Assembly (NCBI RefSeq): GCF_024359525.1
Contig: NZ_JAKZEU010000006.1
Location: forward strand, 62,001 to 126,000
Length of the DNA: 64,000 nt
Source: Paracoccus albicereus
GTDB lineage: Bacteria; Pseudomonadota; Alphaproteobacteria; Rhodobacterales; Rhodobacteraceae
Reading direction: 5' to 3'
Shown: piece after piece, positions 19,802 through 29,174 of the stretch
Position numbering within the stretch: the stretch's first letter is position 1
How the letters are laid out: every line of letters begins with the position of its first letter
Position numbers and translations under genes: made by a program
Notes under the pieces: generated by a model
Told to the model about the DNA's origin: nothing
Database searches by the model: none
The model's input: only the letters and a program-made list of their open reading frames with translations

Positions 19802-21759
19802 TCCGCGGGCACCGCTGCAAGCCGCCGCGACCGCGCACCGGCCGCAACGCGATAGCGCCGGTCGGTCAGGCTGACCAATCCGCCCACGGCCATCAGGCCC
19901 GAGCCCAGCCAGATCCAGAAGGCGAAGGGTTTGACATAGGCGCGCACAGCCCAGCCCCCGTCCGCCTGCGCGTCGCCGATGACCAGATACAGGTCGCGGA
20001 ACAGCCCGCCATCGATCGCGGCCTCGGTCGTCGGCATAGCCTGGACGGGATAGACGCGCTTTTCGGGATGCATCACCGCCACCTCGCGCCCGTCGCGCCT
20101 GACCCTCATGGTCGCGGTCGTGGACAGGTAGTTCGGTCCCTGCACCTCGGCCACATCGACCAGCGTCACCTGATAGCCTGCGATGTCGAAGCTTTCACCC
20201 GGGCGGGCGACGCGGATATCCTCGACCTGCCACGCAGTCAGAAGGCTGACCCCGATGAAGGTCACACCGACGCCTGCATGGGCTATCGCCTTGCCCCAGT
20301 CGGCGCGCGGCAGACGTGCCAGACGCCCTAGACCCGCGCTGCCGGTACGGTGCCACAACTCGGCCGCCGCCCCGAAGATGAGCCACGCCCCCAGACCGGC
20401 GCCGATCACGGCGATGGAGGATCGTCCGGTCGAGACGGCAAAAACCAGGGTTGCCACAGCCAGCGCCAGTACCAGTGCCGCCGCCAGCGGGCGCGCGGCG
20501 CGCGCGATCTGCCCGCGCTTCCACGGCAGGATCGACCCCAAGGGCAGAACGATCGCCAGCACGATCATGAACGGCGTGAACGCCTTGTTGAAGAACGGCG
20601 CGCCGACCGACAGCTTTCGGTCCCATAGCAGTTCGGCCAGCAACGGCCACATCGTACCGACGAAGACGACCAAAGCCGAAACTGCCAGCAGGACGTTGTT
20701 CAGCACCAACGCCCCTTCGCGCGATACCGGCTGGAACACGCCTTTCGCCGTCATCGCGCCCGCCCTCGCCGCATAAAGCGTCAGAGCGCCGCCAACGAAG
20801 AAGGCGAGGATCGCCAGGATGAACACGCCGCGCGCCGGATCGCTCGCGAAGCTGTGGACCGAGGTGATGACCCCGGACCTCACGATGAACGTGCCGATCA
20901 GCGAAAAGCCGAAGGCCATGATCGCGAGCAGGATTGTCCAGCTTTTCAGCGATTCCCGCTTTTCCACGACGATTGCGGAATGCAGCAGCGCGGCTGCCAG
21001 AAGCCATGGCATGAAGCTGGCGTTTTCAACCGGGTCCCAGAACCAGAAACCGCCCCAGCCAAGCTCGTAATAAGCCCACCACGAGCCAAGGGCGATGCCG
21101 ACCGTCAGGAACATCCAGGCGGCCAAGGTCCAGGGCCGGACCCAGCGGGCCCATGCCGCATCCACCCGCCCCTCGATCAGGGCGGCGACGGCAAAGCTGA
21201 ATGACATCGAAAGCCCAACATAGCCGAGATACAGGAACGGCGGATGGAAAGCCAAACCGGGGTCCTGCAGCAGCGGGTTCAGGTCACGCCCGTCGAACGG
21301 CGGATTGGTGAAGCGCAGAAACGGGTTCGAAGTGAGGATGATGAAGGCCAGAAAGGCCACGCCGATCGCGCCCTGCACCGACAGCACCCGCGCGCGCAGG
21401 CTGGGTGGAAGATTGCCCCCGGCGACCGCCGCCGCCGCCCCGAACAGCGCGAGGATCAGCACCCAGAGCAGCATCGAGCCCTCGTGGTTCCCCCAGACGC
21501 CGGTGATCTTGTAAAGCATCGGCTTGGCCGTGTGGCTGTTCTCGTAGACCAGCCGGACCGAAAAATCCGAGGTCACGAAGGCCTGGGTCAAGGCCGCGAA
21601 CGAAATCGCGAGCAGCCCAAATTGCGCGATCGCCGCAGGACGGGCACTGTCCATCCAGGCGGGCGAACCACGATACGCGCCCACCATCGGCACCACGGTC
21701 TGAAACAGCGCGACCCCCAGTGCCAGGATCAGCGCGAAATGCCCAAGCTCCGCTACCAT
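19798..21759 (-). CDS. ccmF: Haem lyase CcmF
   Basis: 653-residue polytopic membrane protein, the core of the cytochrome c synthetase that joins haem to apocytochrome CXXCH motifs. The WWD haem-handling domain (WGGFWFWDPVENASFMPWL) is at about residues 230-250, with family-typical text such as GVWGNHEGSMLLWV before it. The ATG at 21759 has GGGGAG 8 nt upstream. It is coupled to ccmH downstream and separated from the holin gene upstream by a terminator. Confidence 0.96.
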   Translation of the reverse strand: MVAELGHFALILALGVALFQTVVPMVGAYRGSPAWMDSARPAAIAQFGLLAISFAALTQAFVTSDFSVRLVYENSHTAKPMLYKITGVWGNHEGSMLLWVLILALFGAAAAVAGGNLPPSLRARVLSVQGAIGVAFLAFIILTSNPFLRFTNPPFDGRDLNPLLQDPGLAFHPPFLYLGYVGLSMSFSFAVAALIEGRVDAAWARWVRPWTLAAWMFLTVGIALGSWWAYYELGWGGFWFWDPVENASFMPWLLAAALLHSAIVVEKRESLKSWTILLAIMAFGFSLIGTFIVRSGVITSVHSFASDPARGVFILAILAFFVGGALTLYAARAGAMTAKGVFQPVSREGALVLNNVLLAVSALVVFVGTMWPLLAELLWDRKLSVGAPFFNKAFTPFMIVLAIVLPLGSILPWKRGQIARAARPLAAALVLALAVATLVFAVSTGRSSIAVIGAGLGAWLIFGAAAELWHRTGSAGLGRLARLPRADWGKAIAHAGVGVTFIGVSLLTAWQVEDIRVARPGESFDIAGYQVTLVDVAEVQGPNYLSTTATMRVRRDGREVAVMHPEKRVYPVQAMPTTEAAIDGGLFRDLYLVIGDAQADGGWAVRAYVKPFAFWIWLGSGLMAVGGLVSLTDRRYRVAAGARSRRLAAVPAE

Positions 21760-21794
21760 CGGCGTCTCCCCTTGTCGGGGCGACCATAAAAGCT

Positions 21795-21826
21795 GGGCCA
21801 AGGCGGGGAAAGCCCCACCTTGGCCC
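21795..21826 (-). terminator. Rho-independent terminator after the holin gene
   Basis: A 9-bp stem (GGGCCAAGG at 21795-21803 with CCTTGGCCC at 21818-21826) continues, after one mismatch, into GGGG/CCCC closed by a 4-nt loop. On the minus strand it is followed by AGCTTTTATGG. It isolates the lysis pair from ccmF. Confidence 0.8.
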
Positions 21827-21856
21827 GAACCTGTCAGCTTTGCGTGTGTTGCGGCC

Positions 21857-22429
21857 TCAGCCGCGCAGCGATGCGGTCCAGTCACGCAGCGCGGCGTTGT
21901 CGGCGAAGCTGTCGGTCTGCGCAGGCGCGGACGCGATCGGCGTCGGGAAGATCGAGTCGGAAGCGGTCGTGCCGCCGCTGACCTGAGCGGCGTCGTTCCT
22001 GACCGTCGTCTTTGTCACCGATGTCGGCCAGACCCGACCGCGAAAGTAATGTGCCTCGCGTGCGCCGAAATAGAAGCTGACGATCGCGCCCAGCAGCCAC
22101 CACAACGGCTCGGGCACCAGCGCGAGCCCCTCCATTCGCAGCGAGAATCCCACCGGCTCGGCCATCGCGTAGACGAACAGACCCAGCACGCCCAGCGTCA
22201 TCATCGGTCGTGGCAGACGGTTCATGCCGTTCACCAGGCTGTCGAACCAAGTTTTGGGCGCCTGCCCGAACTCCTGCCCGTGCTGGCTGATAGCGCGGGC
22301 ATAGGCCTCCTCGTCCAGCTCCATCCGGCGGGTGGCATTCTGGGTGAAAACCTCTGCGACGTTGCTGGCGGCGGTGCCGACCGCGCTGACCTGCGCGCCG
22401 ACATTGATGAAGCGGTCGATCACGCCCAT
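21857..22429 (-). CDS. GTA-type holin (3TM holin family)
   Basis: 190-residue membrane protein. Hydrophobic segments at about residues 75-91 and 108-122 are flanked by charged stretches, with a long hydrophilic tail. It matches the holin family described for gene transfer agent release (GTA_holin_3TM). It overlaps the endolysin gene upstream by 10 nt, the usual lysis-cassette arrangement. It should let the endolysin reach the cell wall. From memory the R. capsulatus counterpart is rcc00556. Confidence 0.85.
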   Translation of the reverse strand: MGVIDRFINVGAQVSAVGTAASNVAEVFTQNATRRMELDEEAYARAISQHGQEFGQAPKTWFDSLVNGMNRLPRPMMTLGVLGLFVYAMAEPVGFSLRMEGLALVPEPLWWLLGAIVSFYFGAREAHYFRGRVWPTSVTKTTVRNDAAQVSGGTTASDSIFPTPIASAPAQTDSFADNAALRDWTASLRG

Positions 22430-23031
22430 TGTGCGGTCCTTTCGCGATGCTCTGCGGCAGTCAGGTGATACTGCGGTGCGATAAATTCCTCGGCCCGCGT
22501 GATCCAGCCGCCCTTGCCGCCGTTGCGGGCGCGGGCATATTTGCGGCTGGCGGCGCGGGCATCGGCCAGCGCGTAATAATAATTCCGCCGCGCGATCCCG
22601 TAGGCGTCGGCCAGATGCAGCGGCGCGGCTGCGGCCGCCGCATTGCAGGCCCCCAGCGTTTTCGGACCGACGACACCGTCATCCTTGGCGGCAAAGCCCA
22701 TGCGCGACACCAGCCGTTGCAGGATCTTCACCGCGTTCGCGCCGGCATTGACGTACATGTCGAAAACGCTTGGCTGGATCGCCGGCGGCAGACCGGCGAT
22801 GCCGGGACGACGGAAATAATGCTCGACGAAGATCTGCGTGGCCTGGTCGCGGGTCAGCGCCTTGACGTCGGCGGTATCGACCTTGCCGTCCCCGGTCAGA
22901 TCCAAACCCAGCCTGCGCATCGTCCCGATCGTGACGCCGTATTTCGTCGCACCACCGGGATCGTCGGGGTCGTTGACGTAGCCCCCTTCACGCGCGACGA
23001 TTTCCGTCGCGATCTCTTCGACTGTGCGCAT
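22420..23031 (-). CDS. GTA-type endolysin, glycoside hydrolase family 108
   Basis: 203-residue peptidoglycan hydrolase. The catalytic motif EGGYVND starts at Glu15, as in GH108 (N-acetylmuramidase) lysozymes. A C-terminal peptidoglycan-binding region (about 105-175, DGVVGPKTLGA) follows. There is no signal peptide, so it needs the holin encoded next. Start at ATG 23031, with a GGGGG site; the GTG just before is less likely. A perfect CtrA box lies 45 bp upstream. From memory it corresponds to rcc00555 of R. capsulatus, which lyses cells to free GTA particles. Confidence 0.88.
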   Translation of the reverse strand: MRTVEEIATEIVAREGGYVNDPDDPGGATKYGVTIGTMRRLGLDLTGDGKVDTADVKALTRDQATQIFVEHYFRRPGIAGLPPAIQPSVFDMYVNAGANAVKILQRLVSRMGFAAKDDGVVGPKTLGACNAAAAAAPLHLADAYGIARRNYYYALADARAASRKYARARNGGKGGWITRAEEFIAPQYHLTAAEHRERTAQWA

Positions 23032-23038
23032 CACGCCC

Positions 23039-23062
23039 CCTTTTTCGGCCCATCCGAAAAGG
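23039..23062 (-). repeat. Inverted repeat before the endolysin start
   Basis: CCTTTTTCGG / CCGAAAAGG with a 5-nt loop (9 pairs, one bulge), between the CtrA box and the ribosome-binding site. If transcribed, the hairpin would crowd the GGGGG ribosome site of the endolysin; alternatively it is a protein operator. Confidence 0.4.
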
Positions 23063-23075
23063 TGGCGGAACAGGG

Positions 23076-23090
23076 TTAACGCGCCCTTAA
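23076..23090 (-). promoter_or_regulatory. Perfect CtrA-type box before the lysis pair
   Basis: TTAA-CGCGCCC-TTAA, an exact TTAA-N7-TTAA match, 45 bp upstream of the endolysin start and between it and ccmE. CtrA is known to be needed for GTA gene expression and lysis in Rhodobacter capsulatus. Confidence 0.7.
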
Positions 23091-23113
23091 CCCCTCGCCC
23101 GTTGCGCGCCGCA

Positions 23114-23572
23114 TCAGGAGTTGGGGTCCTGGTAGACGCCGGCTTCCTTCAGCGTGTCGACGACTTCGCGTGGCATGTAGCTTTCATCGTGCTTGGCCAG
23201 CAGGTCGCTCGCTTCGAAGCGGCCCTCGCGGAAATGGCCCTTGGCGATCGTGCCCTGCCCTTCCTTGAACAGATCGGGGCGCGGATCGCGGCCAACATAG
23301 GCGACCGGGATCTCGGTCGCGCCGTCGGTCACGACGAAATCGAAGGCCACGCCGTCACGGTTCACGATCGAGCCTTCCTTGACCAGACCACCGATCTGGA
23401 AATACTCGTCAGGCGAGGGTGGCGCCTCGCTGACCTGGCTAGGCGAGCGATAAAGGTTGATGCCGTCGCGAAAGCCGTAACCGATCAAGCCGGCCGCGAT
23501 CACCAGCGCCAACATAGCCGCCGTGATGACCTGAATACGCCGCCGCTTCTTCAGCGATTTCATGCCTGCCAT
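23114..23572 (-). CDS. ccmE: Cytochrome c maturation haem chaperone CcmE
   Basis: 152-residue membrane-anchored periplasmic protein that carries haem covalently to CcmF. It has an N-terminal anchor (about 13-33) after a KKRRR cytoplasmic end, a beta-barrel region, and the haem-binding HxxxY motif (H128, Y132). ATG 23572 has GAGGAGG upstream. It lies 10 nt after murI. Normally adjacent to ccmF, here it is parted from it by the endolysin/holin pair. Confidence 0.95.
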   Translation of the reverse strand: MAGMKSLKKRRRIQVITAAMLALVIAAGLIGYGFRDGINLYRSPSQVSEAPPSPDEYFQIGGLVKEGSIVNRDGVAFDFVVTDGATEIPVAYVGRDPRPDLFKEGQGTIAKGHFREGRFEASDLLAKHDESYMPREVVDTLKEAGVYQDPNS

Positions 23573-23582
23573 GTTCGCCTCC

Positions 23583-24395
23583 TCAGGCCGCCTCGAACCG
23601 GATCGCGCTGCGCAGGAACTGCGTCGCCTTGCCCGAGACCCGCACCGGATCGCCCGTGGTCAGGAACCGGGATTCCGTTCCGGTCCCCATGAATTCGGGC
23701 CTGCGCTCAAGATAGTCGGCCAGGCTGGCCGCGACCAGACCCGCCTGCGAATAGACCGCGACCTTGGGGCCCAGGGCCTGCCGGAACGCGCCCTCGACAA
23801 GCGGATAGTGCGTGCAGCCCAGCACCGCGGCTTCCGGATGCGGCATCCGGCGCAACAATGCCTCGACGTGTGAGGCGACAAGCGCCTCTGCCAGAATTTC
23901 GTCGCCCTGCTCGATCGCATCGACGACGCCGCCGCAGGGCTGCGCCTCGACATCCACACCGACCGCGCGGAAGGCCAGTTCGCGCTGGAAGGCGCGGCTC
24001 GCGACCGTCGCGGGGGTCGCGAACAGCGCCACATGCTTCACCGCCACTTCGCGCGGGGGCGAATTGTCGCCCCATTGCCGTTCGGTCAGCGCCTCGATCA
24101 TCGGGACGAAGACGCCCAGCACCCGCTTGTCGGAAGGCAGCCACTTTTCCTGCATCCGGCGCAAGGCGGCGGCCGAGGCGGTGTTGCAGGCCAGGATCAC
24201 CAGATCGCAACCCTCGTCCCACAGCCGTTCGACGCCCGCGCAGGTCAGGGCATAGATGTCGTCGGCGTCGCGCACGCCATAGGGCGTGTGCGCATTATCG
24301 CCCAGATAGACCAGCGGCAGGTTCGGCATCCTTTCGCGGATGCCCTTGAGGACCGTCAGCCCCCCAAGCCCTGAATCGAATACGCCAACCGCCAT
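23583..24395 (-). CDS. murI: Glutamate racemase
   Basis: 270-residue cytoplasmic enzyme that makes D-glutamate for peptidoglycan. The catalytic cysteines are C70 (ACNTAS) and C194 (GCTHYPL), and the N-terminal FDSGLGGL loop carries the conserved Asp7-Ser8. Normal length. The gene is 10 nt upstream of ccmE on the same strand. Confidence 0.95.
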   Translation of the reverse strand: MAVGVFDSGLGGLTVLKGIRERMPNLPLVYLGDNAHTPYGVRDADDIYALTCAGVERLWDEGCDLVILACNTASAAALRRMQEKWLPSDKRVLGVFVPMIEALTERQWGDNSPPREVAVKHVALFATPATVASRAFQRELAFRAVGVDVEAQPCGGVVDAIEQGDEILAEALVASHVEALLRRMPHPEAAVLGCTHYPLVEGAFRQALGPKVAVYSQAGLVAASLADYLERRPEFMGTGTESRFLTTGDPVRVSGKATQFLRSAIRFEAA

Positions 24396-24460
24396 CGCCC
24401 GTTCTCCTGCCCGCCGAAACCATCCTTTACGCGCAGGGGGCCAAGGTGAAAAGCGCGACC

Positions 24461-27400
24461 TTATTCCGCCGCTTCACGCATGGGCGAGCCACCAGCGCGA
24501 AACTCGGCCAACAGTTCCGCCCGCCGCACCGCCGCCTTGTCGGCCGCCGCGTCCTTGACCGGGCCGTAACCCAGAACGGTCAGCGGCAATTCGGCCAATT
24601 CCAGCGCTTGCGGCATCGTGGCAGACGTCACGCTTGGCAGAATCTCTGCCATATCGGCCTCGTATTCCGCGATCATCGCGCGTTCGCGCCGCCGTTCCGG
24701 CAGGTAGCCGAACGGGTCCAGGCGCGTGCCCCGCAGCCGCTTGCCGCGCGCCAGGACGCGGAAGACATTCAGCATCCACGGCCCGAATTCGCGCTTCTTC
24801 GGGCGCCCTTCGGCGTCGCGGCCGGGCAGCAGCGGCGGGGCGAGGTGGAAGGACAGCTTCGTGTCTCCATCCCATCGCGCCGCGACCTGATCTGCCGTCG
24901 CCAGATGCAATCGCGCGACCTCGTATTCATCCTTGTAAGCGAGCAGCTTGTAGTAACCGCGCGCGACGGATTCGCGCAGCTCGGCCGGCGCCCGCGCGAC
25001 CAGATTGCGGAAGCGTCGCGCCAGCCGCTCGTCCTGATAGCCGACCAACCGCTCGGCGCGGTATTCGACCGGATCGACCGTGTCCTCTGCGGTCTCAACC
25101 GGCGCCAGCATCCGCCGCGCGGCCTCGGGCTCGGCGACGGCCCAGCGGCCGATCGCGAAGGCCCGCTGGTTTTCCTCGACCTTGGCGCCGTTCAGACGGA
25201 TCGCCTCGGCGATGGCCGATTCCGACAGTGGCAAAAGGCCCTGCTGCCACGCCGCGCCCAGGACCAGCATGTTCGAATAGATCGAATCGCCCAGCAGCTT
25301 CAGCGCCAGTTCGTTGGCGTCGAAGAAGGCGACGTGATCGCCCAGACGCGCCTGCAGCGACATCTTCAGCCGCTCAGCCGGAATGTGGAAGGTTCGGTCG
25401 CGGGTGAACTGTCCGGTGATGATCTCATGGTCGTTCACTACCGCGCCGGTACGGTCCTTGGTCATCAGCCCAATGGTCTTAGCGCCCGCCGTCACCACAA
25501 GATCGCCGCCGATCACGCAATCGGCCTCGCCCACTGCGACGCGGATGGCGCTGATGTCTTCGGGACGATCGGCCAACCGCAGGTGGATGTGGACCGCGCC
25601 ACCCTTCTGGGCCAGCCCCGCCATCTCCATCATGCCGGCGCCCTTGCCGTCGATATGCGCGGCCTGCGCCAGCACCGCGCCGATGGTCACGACGCCGGTG
25701 CCACCAACGCCGGTGATGACGACGTTATGCGTGCCCTGGATCGTGGGCAGCGATGGCGCGGGCAGGTCCGGCAGATCGAAGGCAGCGGCCTTGGGCTTCT
25801 TCAGCGTGCCGCCGAGGACCGAGACGAAGCTGGGGCAGAACCCCTTCACGCAGGAGTAATCCTTGTTGCAGGACGACTGGTCGATCTTGCGTTTGCGGCC
25901 CAGTTCCGTGTCGTTCGGGACGATCGAGACGCAGTTCGACTGCACTCCGCAATCGCCACAGCCCTCGCAGACTTCCGGGTTGATCCAGATGCGCCGGTCC
26001 GGGTCCGAGAACGCGCCCTTCTTGCGCCGCCGACGCTTCTCGGCCGCGCAGGTCTGGACATACAGGATCGCGCTGACGCCCTTGACCCCTTCCATTTCGC
26101 GCTGGACGGCCATCATCTCGTCGCGTTCCTCGAACCGCATGCCCGACGGGAACTGGCCGCGATCCACGTCCTCCTTCTCGTCATAGACGACGACCACAGG
26201 ATCGACGCCCATCGCGGCCAGCTCGCGCGCGATCTGTGGCGCAGTCAGCCCGCCCTCGTTCGGCTGGCCGCCGGTCATCGCGACCGCATCGTTGTAGAGG
26301 ATCTTGTAGGTGATGTTCGTGCCCGCCGCCTTCGCCGCGCGGATCGCCAGAGAGCCGGAATGATTGTACGTCCCGTCGCCGAGGTTCTGGAACACATGGT
26401 CGCGGTTGCTGAACGGCGCCTCACCGATCCAGTTGGCACCCTCGCCGCCCATATGGGTGAAGCCCTCGGTCTCGCGACCCATCCACTGTACCATGTAGTG
26501 ACAGCCGATCCCGGCATAGGCACGGCTGCCCTCGGGCAACCGGGTCGAGCTGTTGTGCGGGCAGCCCGAACAGAACCAAGGGGTCCGGGTCGCGATCTCG
26601 GGCGCGTTGTCATTGCGGCGCACCTCGGTCAGCCGGGTCAGGCCAGCCTTGATGCCTTCGGTGCCGCGTCCCTCTTCGATCAGGATGCCGCCGATCTTCT
26701 GGGCGATCATCACCGGGTCAAGCGCATAGCGGGTCGGGAACAGTTCCTCGCCGGTGCGGTCGTGCTTCCAGCCGTGGACGCGGCGACCGTGGCGATTGTC
26801 GAAGATCGCCTCTTTCACCTGCACCTCGATCAGCTTGCGCTTCTCCTCGACCACCACGATCACATCCAGGCTCTCGGACCATTCCTGGAACGACTTCATG
26901 TCCATCGGGAAGGTCTGGCCGACCTTGTAGGTGGTCAGTCCGAGCCGATCGGCCTCTGCCTCGTCGATGTCCAGCAGTGATAGTGCATGGACCAGATCGA
27001 GCCAGTTCTTACCCGCCGCGATGAAGCCGATCCGCGCCCCCGGCTTTCCCCAGACCGGGCGGTCGATGCGATTGGCGCGCGCGAAAGCCTCTGCCGCGAA
27101 GCGCTTGTAGTCGATCATCCGCGCTTCCTGCGCGACCGGGGTGTCGCCCAAGCGGATATTCAGCCCCCCGTCGGGCATCGTGAAATCAGGTGTGACGAAA
27201 GATTGCCGGAACGGGTCGCCATCGACGACACTGGTCGCCTCGACCGTGTCCTTCATCGTCTTGAGGCCGGTCCAGACGCCCGCGAATCGCGACAGCGCAA
27301 AGCCGTACAGCCCGTAATCCAGAATCTCTTGCACGCCAGCGGGCGAGAGAACCGGAACATAGGCATCGACCATCGCCCAGTCGGACTGATGCAGCACGGT

Positions 27401-27859
27401 CGAGCTTTCGCCGGTGTGGTCGTCGCCCATCGCCATCACGACGCCGCCAAGTTTCGACGATCCCGCCATGTTCGCATGGCGCATCACGTCGCCCGACCGG
27501 TCCACCCCCGGCCCCTTGCCGTACCACAGCGCGAAAACGCCATCGTATTTCCCCTCGCCGCGCAACTCAGCCTGCTGGCTGCCCCAGATTGCAGTCGCTG
27601 CCAGATCCTCGTTGAGACCGGGCTGGAAGCGGACCTTCGCATCCGACAGCCGCTTCCGCTCACGCGTCATCTGGATATCGACGCCGCCCAACGGGCTGCC
27701 GCGATAGCCGGTGACCAGCCCGGCCGTGTTCAGGCCGGCGGCCTGATCGCGCGCCGATTGCATCAGCATCAGCCGAACCAGCGCCTGTGTCCCGTTCAGA
27801 AGAACGTGGCGCTTGTCCAGATCGAAGCGGTCGCCCAAGGAAAATTCGGTCTTGCTCAT
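24461..27859 (-). CDS. Indolepyruvate ferredoxin oxidoreductase, fused alpha/beta
   Basis: 1132-residue thiamine-diphosphate enzyme that oxidatively decarboxylates aryl or other 2-oxoacids to acyl-CoA. The N-terminal half carries the pyruvate-oxidoreductase-type domains and the ThDP site (about 435-500, [11 protein letters not shown]). It is followed by a [4Fe-4S] segment with C631, C634, C637 and C643, the gamma-type domain ([11 protein letters not shown], about 710), and a C-terminal extension (DUF6537-like). It is the long aerobic single-chain form, without separate iorA/iorB. ATG 27859 has GAGGAGG upstream. A divergent LysR gene lies 161 bp away. Confidence 0.9.
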   Translation of the reverse strand: MSKTEFSLGDRFDLDKRHVLLNGTQALVRLMLMQSARDQAAGLNTAGLVTGYRGSPLGGVDIQMTRERKRLSDAKVRFQPGLNEDLAATAIWGSQQAELRGEGKYDGVFALWYGKGPGVDRSGDVMRHANMAGSSKLGGVVMAMGDDHTGESSTVLHQSDWAMVDAYVPVLSPAGVQEILDYGLYGFALSRFAGVWTGLKTMKDTVEATSVVDGDPFRQSFVTPDFTMPDGGLNIRLGDTPVAQEARMIDYKRFAAEAFARANRIDRPVWGKPGARIGFIAAGKNWLDLVHALSLLDIDEAEADRLGLTTYKVGQTFPMDMKSFQEWSESLDVIVVVEEKRKLIEVQVKEAIFDNRHGRRVHGWKHDRTGEELFPTRYALDPVMIAQKIGGILIEEGRGTEGIKAGLTRLTEVRRNDNAPEIATRTPWFCSGCPHNSSTRLPEGSRAYAGIGCHYMVQWMGRETEGFTHMGGEGANWIGEAPFSNRDHVFQNLGDGTYNHSGSLAIRAAKAAGTNITYKILYNDAVAMTGGQPNEGGLTAPQIARELAAMGVDPVVVVYDEKEDVDRGQFPSGMRFEERDEMMAVQREMEGVKGVSAILYVQTCAAEKRRRRKKGAFSDPDRRIWINPEVCEGCGDCGVQSNCVSIVPNDTELGRKRKIDQSSCNKDYSCVKGFCPSFVSVLGGTLKKPKAAAFDLPDLPAPSLPTIQGTHNVVITGVGGTGVVTIGAVLAQAAHIDGKGAGMMEMAGLAQKGGAVHIHLRLADRPEDISAIRVAVGEADCVIGGDLVVTAGAKTIGLMTKDRTGAVVNDHEIITGQFTRDRTFHIPAERLKMSLQARLGDHVAFFDANELALKLLGDSIYSNMLVLGAAWQQGLLPLSESAIAEAIRLNGAKVEENQRAFAIGRWAVAEPEAARRMLAPVETAEDTVDPVEYRAERLVGYQDERLARRFRNLVARAPAELRESVARGYYKLLAYKDEYEVARLHLATADQVAARWDGDTKLSFHLAPPLLPGRDAEGRPKKREFGPWMLNVFRVLARGKRLRGTRLDPFGYLPERRRERAMIAEYEADMAEILPSVTSATMPQALELAELPLTVLGYGPVKDAAADKAAVRRAELLAEFRAGGSPMREAAE

Positions 27860-27903
27860 CTGGCGCTCCTCCTCAGCGGCTGGATGGCATTTCCGCCATT
27901 ATA

Positions 27904-27920
27904 GGTCAGAAAAGCTGACC
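27904..27920. promoter_or_regulatory. LysR-type operator (T-N11-A dyad)
   Basis: GGTCAG-aaaag-CTGACC, a perfect 6-bp dyad containing the T-N11-A core, in the 161-bp region between the divergent oxidoreductase and LysR genes. Position and form are those expected for autoregulation and control of the neighbour. Confidence 0.5.
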
Positions 27921-28020
27921 GATAAAACGAAATCGTCAGGTCCCTAGATATTGGCACCCTGCCGCGCAAAGTTTAGGGTTGCGTCCGCTGCATGGCTGAT
28001 CGCGCAGGATTGTGACCGTG

Positions 28021-28926
28021 ATGGACTGGGACAAGCTTAGAATCTTTCACGCCGTTGCGGATGTCGGCAGCCTGACCCATGGCGGTGAGAGCCTTCACCT
28101 GTCGCAATCCGCCGTCAGCAGGCAGATTCGCGCGCTTGAAGAATCACTCGGCACGACCCTGTTCCACCGCCACGCGCGCGGCCTGATCCTGACCGAACAG
28201 GGCGAATTGCTTTACGCGGCGACCGCTGCCATGGCGCAGACGCTGGACACGACGGCCGCGCGCATCCGCGACAGCGAAGAACATGTCATCGGCGAATTGA
28301 AGGTGACGACGACCACCGGCTTCGGCACGCTGTGGCTGGTTCCGCGCTTGGCCAAGCTCTACGACCGCCACCCGGACCTGAAGATCGACCTGATCCTGGA
28401 AGAGCGGTTGCTGGATCTGCCCATGCGCGAAGCGGACGTTGCCATCCGCATGAAGGAGCCGAGCCAGTCCGACCTGATCCGCCGCCGCCTGCTGAACATC
28501 CGCATGCGTCTTTACGCGACCGAGGACTACCTCGCCCGGACAGGGACACCGGAAGGTCTGGCCGATATCGCCAATCACCGGCTGATCTGCCAAAGCCCTA
28601 CGACGCCTCAGGTCAGCTCCGGCGCGGTGCTGTCGCAGATGCTGCTCAGCTACAATCTGAACTCGACGCTGATGGTGAACAACTATTTCGGTGTCCTGCA
28701 GGCGGTTCTGGGGGATGTCGGCGTGGGCATCCTGCCCGATTACCTGACCGCAGACTTCCCGCAGCTTGTGAGGGTCCTGCCAGAGGTCGAATCGCATGAA
28801 GTGCCAGTCTTCCTCGCCTTCCCTGAAGAATTGCGGCAGTCGAAACGCGTGACGGCGTTTCGCGATTTCGTCCTGGAAGAAATTCAGTCCTATCGCAAAT
28901 GGCAGAGCGAATCCGGCACAGCTTGA
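28021..28926 (+). CDS. LysR family transcriptional regulator
   Basis: 301-residue regulator. A winged helix-turn-helix lies at about residues 12-60 (SLTHGGESLHLSQSAVSRQIRALEE), followed by a periplasmic-binding-like effector domain. It is divergent from the indolepyruvate oxidoreductase gene, with a LysR-type dyad between them, so it probably controls that gene; the effector is unknown. Start ATG 28021 is chosen; GTG codons at 28012 and 28018 are alternatives. Confidence 0.88.
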   Translation: MDWDKLRIFHAVADVGSLTHGGESLHLSQSAVSRQIRALEESLGTTLFHRHARGLILTEQGELLYAATAAMAQTLDTTAARIRDSEEHVIGELKVTTTTGFGTLWLVPRLAKLYDRHPDLKIDLILEERLLDLPMREADVAIRMKEPSQSDLIRRRLLNIRMRLYATEDYLARTGTPEGLADIANHRLICQSPTTPQVSSGAVLSQMLLSYNLNSTLMVNNYFGVLQAVLGDVGVGILPDYLTADFPQLVRVLPEVESHEVPVFLAFPEELRQSKRVTAFRDFVLEEIQSYRKWQSESGTA

Positions 28927-29032
28927 TCCGGCAATTGTCTGATTTGCTTGATCAACCGTGCCGAGTTTCGCGGCCCTTCCAATGTTAACCTACAACTTTA
29001 GCGTGTCGCTATTCAGCAACTGCATACCCGCC

Positions 29033-29050
29033 ATGCTGCATTTGCAGCAT
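29033..29050. promoter_or_regulatory. PhaR-like palindromic operator
   Basis: ATGCTGCATTTGCAGCAT, an 8-bp perfect dyad with a 2-nt centre. It contains CTGC-N4-GCAG, the form recognised by the polyhydroxyalkanoate regulator PhaR of Paracoccus denitrificans. It overlaps the proposed -35 element of the small RNA promoter. Confidence 0.5.
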
Positions 29051-29069
29051 CCTGCGTCTTGCCTAATAG
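29042..29069 (+). promoter_or_regulatory. Putative sigma-70-type promoter
   Basis: TTGCAG (29042-29047), 16-nt spacer, TAATAG (29064-29069). Transcription would begin near 29076. The -35 lies inside the palindromic operator, which would allow repression. Confidence 0.4.
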
Positions 29070-29075
29070 GCATCG

Positions 29076-29174
29076 TGCCCATAGATCGATCATGAAGGCG
29101 ATGGCAGCCTTGTGGCGCATCATCTTCTACCTCCCTGTTGGACTCAGGCCGGGCCTCGTGCCCGGCTTTTTTTT
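29076..29174 (+). ncRNA. Candidate small RNA, about 100 nt
   Basis: Defined by the promoter-like element upstream and a strong terminator at its end. It contains a weak stem (AAGGC/GCCTT, 29095-29111) and an exposed ACCUCCCU stretch (about 29130-29137) that could pair with ribosome-binding sites, as in several alphaproteobacterial small RNAs. It could instead be a leader encoding a peptide from ATG 29092. No homology is claimed. Confidence 0.4.
29148..29174 (+). terminator. Rho-independent terminator before purL
   Basis: GCCGGGC (29148-29154), 5-nt loop, GCCCGGC (29160-29166), then eight T residues (29167-29174). A textbook terminator on the plus strand, 115 bp before the purL start. Confidence 0.9.

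Noticed and set aside
24446-26980. 844-codon plus-strand open frame opposite the indolepyruvate oxidoreductase
   Set aside because: No recognisable motif, and the minus strand encodes a full, well-conserved enzyme with cofactor motifs.
28984-28999. Possible CtrA box TTAACCTACAACTTTA after the LysR gene
   Set aside because: Spacing is 8 nt and the second half is TTTA, so it does not fit TTAA-N7-TTAA.
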